This document shows positions 26,001-35,000 of a stretch of 64,000 bases of DNA, in pieces (the stretch's first letter is position 1; each line of letters begins with the position of its first letter). The translations under genes and the position numbers were made by a program. Source of the stretch: Actinernus sp. WN-2022 (lineage: Eukaryota > Cnidaria > Anthozoa > Actiniaria > Actinernidae); contig JAOWCC010000019.1 of assembly GCA_030867875.1 (NCBI GenBank), forward strand, positions 38,049,976-38,113,975. The letters run 5' to 3'. The notes under the pieces were generated by a model. It was not told where the DNA came from. It worked only from the letters and a program-made list of their open reading frames with translations, and made no database searches.

Positions 26001-29000
26001 AATCACTAAAAATAAGTCATTTTTGTTTTACAAACTTCACACATTTTAGCTTGCAGTGGTCTGGGTTGTGTCTTTTATTGCTCAATAGGGTCTTGATCTA
26101 CATGTACTAATGAGATTGAACACAGAAGAAGCCAAACAACGTGACAGTATTGCTGAAATTCATCCTGAACTATACACGGAAGTAGAACAGAGAAGTCTGC
26201 AGTGGCCTGGACTGTCTTCTATGAACAATTCCCGCCACATTTTGCCCCACGTTGGCCCCACAGTTCCCCCACACTCCATAGTGGGGCATCAAATAACCGA
26301 TTTTCCCCCACCCTCTGGGGCACTCTACCGTGTCAAAAGCGATCGCTTGCCCCACATTTGCCGCACCCTGTCCTGGGTTGGGGGGGGGGGGGGGGGGGGG
26401 GTGGGGGTTTACTTTGACTGGTGCATTACAAGATATTGAAATATTTTATTGTAAGATCTTATCAAGATCTTGGAAAGATCTTATAAACAATCTTACAAGA
26501 TCTTGAAATCATGTTTTGTAATATCTTAGCAAGATCTTATCAAGATCTTACAGGATCTTGGAAAGATCCTCTAAAGATCTTGAAATATTTTCTTGTAAGA
26601 TCTTAATTATCAAGATCTAACAAGATCTTACATGTACATGTACCAAGATCTTATCAAGATCTTACAATATCTTGAAACCTTTTTTGTAAGATGTTATTAA
26701 GATCTTAAATGATCTTGCTGATATCTTGATGCGATTATGTTAAAATCTAACGAGATCCACACCTACCATTAGCCTCACACTTTTGCCATTGTTTAATTAA
26801 GCAAAATATTGCCATCCAGCCCTTTAAAAATGTCTGCTTTTGTTGAGAAATTCAAATAACATGGAAGACACAAGGTCCACTTTAACCACTGCACTAAAAT
26901 GGCAAATAAAGTCATAAAATCTTACATGTGTGTTGAGAAGTTGTTCCTGTTCATCACTGATGTGTTTATTTCGGGTTTGAGGCAATTTTACAATTGTTTT
27001 AGTTTGGGCTGCCTGTGCTTTAACCGAGTGGCCTAGAACCAAGTCTATCCATATATGGTAGCACTTGCACTTTTCAAATATATAGGCGCCATCTTTGGTT
27101 CGTTGTGCGTGCTTGGAGTTTTAACAGCCCGCTTAGAAGGTCATTTAAACAGCATTTCAATGCCAATATTCATCAGATGAAAGATAATAATAACTGCTCC
27201 AAGTGAGAGGCAGTTTCAGTTCTGGAAAGAGATGAATTCCTGAAGATATCCGTGAAGTAGGTGAGCAGAAAATTCGAAGTTGATGTTCGGTTCGTTAATT
27301 TGTTCATATTGCTCACGTCACACTAAAAGGAACACCACTAAAAGTTCCTTATAATACAGCCTAATTAGTGTAGTTGGAGTCCTGTGATCAGTGCATGTAC
27401 TTGAATATATTCCAAGATATATTTGAAGAAACTATTTATGAAAGCTCATATATGTGTGTAATAATTGTAATGTGGTCAAATGAAACCGGTCAAATACTTG
27501 CAATAATTTGCTCTCCCTCCCAAGAAGGCAATAGATCAAACAAAGCTCACATGATCTTGTCCTGGGTCTTGTTAATCCAGGGCTCGACACTAACTTTTAA
27601 GACTGTGGAAAGGTAAACTGAGTAAATATATCTAAGATATATTAAAAATATACTTCCAAACCAAACTACTTGCCACATGAAAATTCTACTTTACACTGTT
27701 AGTGTGGAGCCCTGTAATCCTCTTTGGAATTTTATCATTCTAAAAATTTAAAATGTAAATTATCGAACTCTGATCAACACAATCAGCCACAAAACCGAAG
27801 TCATTTTGGTAGAAACGGAATTGGGATGTAGAAAAATATTTGTCGCTCTCCAGTTTCTGGTTGGCAAACTGCACAAGACCTAGCTTATACAGCACAGTAC
27901 TTGTCTAACATTGCAATTCTTATTTTGGTTTTAAAATTGTTTTTTACAGGTTTGAATGAAAGATGCAGGACCAAAGTTTTTAACCCTTTCAGCCCCACAA
28001 GTCATCCAAATTCTCTATACATTTGGATAAATTTTGATCAACTCCAAGTACACTGTATGTTTTTATACATGTACATGTATAATTAACAAATCGCACACAT
28101 TTTGCCATTGTCTGTACTCGTATTGATCATAGAAATGACGCCATAAAATGTTCAAAACTCAAGTGGAACAACGAGCGTAGTGAGTTTTGGACATTTTATG
28201 GCGTCATTTCTATGATCAATACGAGTACAGACAATGGCAAAATGTGTGTGATTTGTTTTTTACAACGACGAAGCACTTATAGCTTCAAATGAGTGCGTAA
28301 TAAACTGCTTTCGAGTCGAAAAAGGCCATTGAAAGTCAAAACGTAAACACTTCTAATTACCGTTGCCGAGAGAAAGCTTTCTTAGACAAATGGCAATTTG
28401 GGTCACCGATTAACTTCTGTAATTGATGGAATGCATGTGAAATCCTTTCTTGTTTTTTTTCTGGATCAGAAAAGTTATTGTTATATAATTCAAAACTTTT
28501 GAGCTCTGACTGTCTGAGAGAACTAGTCGTGTCACAAAGTCTGACTACAAATTTGCCGAAACTTTCTCCACTCAAGAGAAAACTCTCATTTTGCCAAATG
28601 GCACACTACAAAGAAGTTTGACTCACCAATTACACTCGTTCTCAATAACACGTGCAGGTTCGAAACGAAACTCCTGACTTCGAAGTCGTTTCTGGTGGAT
28701 GTCAATCAAATGGTTTCCATGGAGTTTGAAGTGAACCGTTGTGTGAGTAAATTCGGGAAACTAGCATTTTATAAACTCCCAAAGTCGCTTAGATGGAGAG
28801 TAATCATGCTTAGAGCCAAGGATTTGCAAAATAGGGAAATCACATAAACTTTATGTGTGAGCGAGCGGTTTGTGTATAAGATCAAAATAGGGAAATCGCA
28901 TAAACTTTATGTGTGAGCGAGCGGTTTGTGTATAAGATCAAAATAGGGAAATCGCATAAACTTTATGTGTGAGCGAGCGGTTTGTGTATAAGAAATCTGA

Positions 29001-32000
29001 TTGTTTATATAGCTTCAAAGGTCTTGGAAAAAGAATTATAGTTATTTTTATTCATCCAGTTGCAGATAATTATGCTCCTTATAAGAGGTTTTATCGAGCA
29101 ATACCCTCGAGCTCTACCTCGACGAGCTCCAGGCATGGATACAACATTCGACAGGGCAAATTTTTTTTTTGAAACTCTCAGGACATGGATTATCGGCAAT
29201 GCTCTCCACTCTCGACTGACATTTCGGTGAGGAATTCAAGCAAAAAACAATCGTTTTTCGGCTTAGTATCCGCCATTTCTCTACCTATGTCGCCTCAAAT
29301 TACTTACGATTTCGTTGACCTCCTACACTATTTATGTTTCCTCCACGTTTATTTAACATGCAGACCAGTGTTGCCATAGAAATATAGTTGAGTGACATCC
29401 ACCAAATTGACGTTTTCCGTTGGAAATTCAATTTCGAACCTGCACGTGTTATTGAGAACGAGTGTAACTTCTCCTAGTAATAAAATGCTTGTGAAATCCT
29501 CACTTTCTTGTTTTTGGAAGCGAAGTTAACATCCATTTGAATTCACAAACCTCGCCGTGATTGTGAAAAGCACTTTGCAAAGCTACCACAGCTTGCGAGT
29601 GACGTCATTTTCATTGTATGTACTTATTTTGCATATAGCGGAGAGCCAATCTTATGTTATGCTGCTTCCCTTTGATCACCCTTGGGGCTAAAGGGTGAAT
29701 TCTTGAAATCGATAAGTTAAAATTTCCATAAATGTCTCTTGATAGTTTATTGTGAAAATATTTTTTTACAAGAATTAAGGACAATGTATATGATTGCTTA
29801 AATCCAATCTAAGTAAATGAGTAAAATAATCAAATGTAATTTTATCCATTATTTTTATAGTAATACTTTTAAATAAACTGTTATCATAATGAATCTGTTC
29901 TGACATTTTTCTCTTCATGAAATTCATATCATTCTTTACAAGACTTTATGATTAGGCATGTCTGATGTCAATGCAATATATCTTGTGGGATCTTAAGATT
30001 TGGCAGGATAATGTAAGATCTTGGCAAGATCCTACAAGATTTGGCAGGATAATGTAAGATCTTGGCAAGATCCTACAAGATTTGGCAGGATAATGTAAGA
30101 TCTTGGCAAGATCCTACAAGATTTGGCAGGATAATGTAAGATCTTGGCAAGATCCTACAAGATTTGGCAGGATAATGTAAGATCTTGGCAAGATCCTACA
30201 AGATTTGGCAGGATAATGTAAGATCTTGGCAAGATCCTACAAGATTTGGCAGGATAATGTAAGATCTTGGCAAGATCCTACAAGATTTGGCAGGATAATG
30301 TAAGATCTTGGCAAGATCCTACAAGATTTGGCAGGATAATGTAAGATCTTGGCAAGATCCTACAAGATTTGGCAGGATAATGTAAGATCTTGGCAAGATT
30401 CTACAAGATTTGGCAGGATAATGTAAGATCTTGGCAAGATCCTACAAGATTTGGCAGGATAATGTAAGATCTTGGCAAGATTCTACAAGATTTACCAGGA
30501 TAATGTAAGATCTTGGCAAGATCCTACAAGATTTGGCAGGATAATGTAAGATCTTGCCAAGATTTGGTAGGATTGCATAAGATCTTGGCAAGATCTTATA
30601 AGATCCTATAAAATCATGTAGGATCTTGCCAAGATTTCTAGAAAGATATTGTAAGATCTTACAGGATCTTGAAAGTTCTTTGCAAGTTCTTGCAAGTTTT
30701 GTGATAAGATCTTGCCAAGATCTTTCCAGGATCTTAGTAAGATCTTGGCAAGTTCTTGTAAGATCTTTCCAAGATCTTTCCAAGATCCTCAACCTGGGTA
30801 CTTTAAGAATATTAGAAGACATTGATATGTCAAAATTTGATTGTAGGGGCACTTTAAGGAGATCGACTACATACATGTACACGTAACCATTGGACAGTAG
30901 CTATTCTCCCAGTTAACTTAATAATCTCATAATGGTTTGCTTTAAAACATTTACATAAATGTACATGTAGTGTGCTCTCCATACCTAGCCTGTTGACGAC
31001 ATATCTTCCTAAGAATCCAGTTGCTCCAAACACTGTTGCCGAGACTCCATTGAAAGATGATCTCCCTCCTGTGCCTTGTTTGGGAAGATAACTAAGTTTT
31101 CTCTGCAAGATAACACAAGACATTAAAAAACAAAGCAGTTACCGTAATTTAATAGAAATTAGATCCACCCCATACAAATACATGTACAGTAATTATACTG
31201 AATAAATAACACAGGAAAATCTCAAGTAACGTTGAGCATTAAAGCCACAAGCATTCTCTCGTGGAGAAGCTATAAGTGTTGAAGTTACTGGGAAACGGTG
31301 ACACTGCAAAAAGCTTTGTGGTGGAATGGAGATTCAATGTCTGGTGACATTTAGTTGTTCGAGAAAAGCGACTGTTAACTGCTTAAAATATCATTTAATG
31401 AATAAGATCTAGCGCAACAATTTAGGTTCCAGAACAAGTAACAAACAAGAAACAAACAACACAAACGGATCTTTTAGGAGCCACCAAGCTTGCAAAAGTG
31501 ATGATCAGTGCTTTCTAGCCTGCTATAATGGTAGTGGCTCTTATGGGTGTCTTTTCGCTAATTTGTTTTTGGATTGGGCTACCTGTAGCACAAGGTCAAT
31601 TTTCTCCACCTTCCCCTCCCCCCTCCTTCCCTTTTCTCCTCAACCCATTTTGACTGTGTGCCATTGGTAGCCCAATCCGAATCAGGTTAGCAAAAAATCA
31701 CCCATACATGTAAGAGCCGCTAGCAGGTGAAGTGCTTCCATTCTTTTTGTTTTGTGTAGGTAGTTTTAATCAGTCTGACTTTGTTTCTTTTAAATAATGT
31801 TGATTTATGGAAATTTATTGAACCTTTTCTAGATGTTCTCGCAGATAAGCTGCACCCCCAATTTGCAATGAAGATTTTGGGTAAAAAGGTGCGGCTTATC
31901 TGCCTCTGTTTACGGTAATGGAGAAATTCCCAGTGGACTGATGCGAGGACAGTACAGCCTCAGACCTCGTGACCAAAAATGTGATGTCAGCAAGACCCCC

Positions 32001-35000
32001 TCTGATGCACAGGGGGAGGGTACCGCAAAAGAAAACAATTTTGCGGCATGTCATGGCATGTTTTGCAGTACCCTCCCCCTGAGAGGATCGTGTTGCATCA
32101 CAGGGGGTCTTGCTGACATCATGCTTTTGATCACGAGGTCTGAGGCTGTACCGTCCTCGCATTGGTCCACGGCAAAAATCTTGATTTGTCGTTTTTAAGC
32201 TGGGAATTTCTCCATTTATATGAAAGGTTTTGTCAAAAGACTTCTAAATAATGATTTCCCGCCCAGAGATTGATAACCACTGGGAATTTGGGATCAATTG
32301 GAGCATCTTTTGGGGGGGAAATCGAGGCATAGAAGTAAGCGTATTGAAATAACGGTTTCCCGCCTTTCTAATATATATCCATGTACATGTATATATAGTA
32401 CAGAGTAAACAAGAAAAAGAGTGAGCTAGAAAACGTACTAAAACAGGTCCCAGAGCGCTAAGATTGAAATATGATACTTAAGGACACTTGATAACACAAG
32501 ACAAGTTCTACAAAGTTCAATATTTTATATTTTCACTTTTTTCTAGTACACGCTATCTGATATGGGAAACTGTATTAGTCACACAGTGCAGATACAGAAC
32601 TTGGGCTGCCTGTGGACTGACTAGCCTCGTTCTCATGTTTCTTGAGAGTTTCAAATGTTGATATTTACTTTGTAAGGATATATTCTTCCGTTATCAAAGA
32701 GCTACATGTTGCAAACATGAACTTGCTCTTTCACATTATTAGGCTAGTTTATTCTTCAGAAAATATTGAATATCAAAATTATGCAAATTAGCAGCAGCCA
32801 TTTTTAGAATGGGTCTATATCTCATCTCATTCCAGAGATATCAAGGTTTTTGGAATATGCAAATTAGATGCAATGTGAGGTTGACACAGCCTTGATGACC
32901 AATCACATACATGTACACTTGAAACTTTGAACATGCATGGTACTGACAAAAATACACATCATTGTGCTAATTAGGATGTTGCCAAGGAAACACTCTTGGC
33001 CCCAGGCTCCTTTGACCTTGAACATATTGAAGTTTTTGGAATATGATGAGATATTGACAAACAGAAAATGCCATTCTTCCTCATTTCGAAAGGATTTTCA
33101 TGAGATCTTAATTTTAATGACGAAAATTTCACTTCATAGGCACTTTAATTGTTACATTGATCTCTCTAAAATTATCCACATCAGTGAAAATGTAGATATA
33201 AAAAATCATATTCCACATACATGTAGCAATACATTAATAAATGTATATTAAAGGTAAAGCAATTCTCACCTTAGTTGCTATGGCCAGGCCTATTAGTGGC
33301 TTGCCTGGACTTCCTAAAAAATGTACATGGAATAGATAAACATTATAGTTCATGCAATGAAAACAAAATGGGCTTATATACATGTATGCATACATGTACA
33401 AGTCTTGTATATATATACCGTAAAATCCCAGTTATAAGCCCTGGGCTTATACTCATTTGGGAGGGGAAAAAAACGTCTGAAATGTGTTCTATTAAAAAAA
33501 ATTTTTTTTTAACAACAGTATTCTGATGCATGCAACAATAACAGTAAAGCTTTGAAACACGAATGTACTCAGAAAAACATCTGAGGATTGTCAATGTGCT
33601 ACTGCACGCCGTCATCAATGTTCGAACCGCTGACTGACTACTGGTACTCCGTCAGGCTCATCTGCATGGAGGGGGGAGTAAATTTCTGTTAGCAGACGGG
33701 TGGGCCTATAACCGGGGGGGCTTATAACCGGGGGGTTTATAACCGGAATTTTATGATAATTAATTTGACAAAATTGTTGGTATTAGATTAGAGGATAACT
33801 ATATCAGGGCTTGACATTAACTTTTTTCTCAAGCCAGCAGCTGGCGACTAAACATAAATATTTGGTCACTAAAAAAAAAATCGGGGTACCAATGTAGCTT
33901 CTTCTAAAAAATACTGCATCAATGTAGCAGCCACGCTACTTTTTGAAGAAAAACCACAAAAATAAAATGGCACCTAGCCAAACATGGTGATCAATTACAA
34001 GCTGATTGGGACTTCATTTGGGACAACTATTTATAGGAAACTGGTTAAGGAGTTGCAGTTTAGATAGTTTTCTATTAGAAATACCAATGAAAAAGGTTTC
34101 TGTAAGTCACCAGCATGCGACCAAGTTTGGTCGCCAGGGCAGAAATCTTAGTTACATTGGCAACCAGTAGGTTGCAAAGTCGAGCCCTGTATATACATGT
34201 ACATGCAAGAACATTATATATTGTCTAAGATAGCAAATGTGAGACCCATAAGCCCATTGTATATAGAATACATGCCTTATACCCAAAGGTGTGCAAGCCA
34301 TTTTTGAAGGCATCTTACTTAAAACACTGCCCCCACAGCCCGCAGTCGTGAAACTGCCACCATATGGTCCACAGTCAATTATTCTAATTAGTGTACATTG
34401 TAAGCTGTGAAGCTATCTGCCACAACAGTCATTTAAATGACTAAGTTTACTTACATGTAGTAAGTATAGAACTAAGTTAGTAAGTATAGATTGAACAAAG
34501 TACATGTATGTAGCTGTGAAGCTAACTTCCACCATGGTCCCCAGTCCCCACAGCAATGAACTCTAATTACCAGGTGGTGTAAGCTGTAAAACTAATTGCC
34601 ATCTCGGTCCGCAGTCCCGAAGTCGATGAATTCTAACTGGTGTAAGAATGACTGTGGACTGCAGTGGCAGTGATTCTATGAACTATTTTGCCAGGATGGG
34701 TATTCTATACTTTTAGCTCCATATGAAACAAATGTGTAAAACTTCTGAACCTGTTTGGCTAGTTTCCTACGTTATTTTGTATATTTTCACCCGGTGTACC
34801 CAATCGATGGAAATTGATCATTGGAAAACCAATCGATCAGTCGATATCAATCGATGACAATTAGTTAATTGATATTGATTGGTTGATCATCATGTCTGAA
34901 CAACGTTACATCATTTTAGCCATTGATTGTGTTGTAAAGTGTGCATTATTTACTGTACGAATTGGTGAAACGTATAACTAGCAGTCAGGACAAGATCATG

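Larger units (their letters stand above)
25147..30800. mobile_element. 5.65-kb element with AAGATCTT-rich inverted ends
   Basis: The outer ends are TA-CCCAGGTTGAG (25147) and CTCAACCTGGG-TA (30800), inverse complements flanked by TA. Inside each end is a long array of imperfect AAGATCTTG/CAAGATCTT palindromes: about 25158-26720 on the left (split by a nested element) and 30540-30790 on the right, joined to a 41-bp tandem array. The 3.3-kb core has no recognisable transposase and holds further foldback repeats. It lies wholly in NDUFA9 intron 3. I read it as one non-autonomous transposon or a foldback element; two independent arrays are an alternative. Confidence 0.6.

Noticed and set aside
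26170..26417. Overlapping frames with poly-Gly/Pro
   Set aside because: They come from the C/G tracts and GTGGGGC repeats of the nested MITE.
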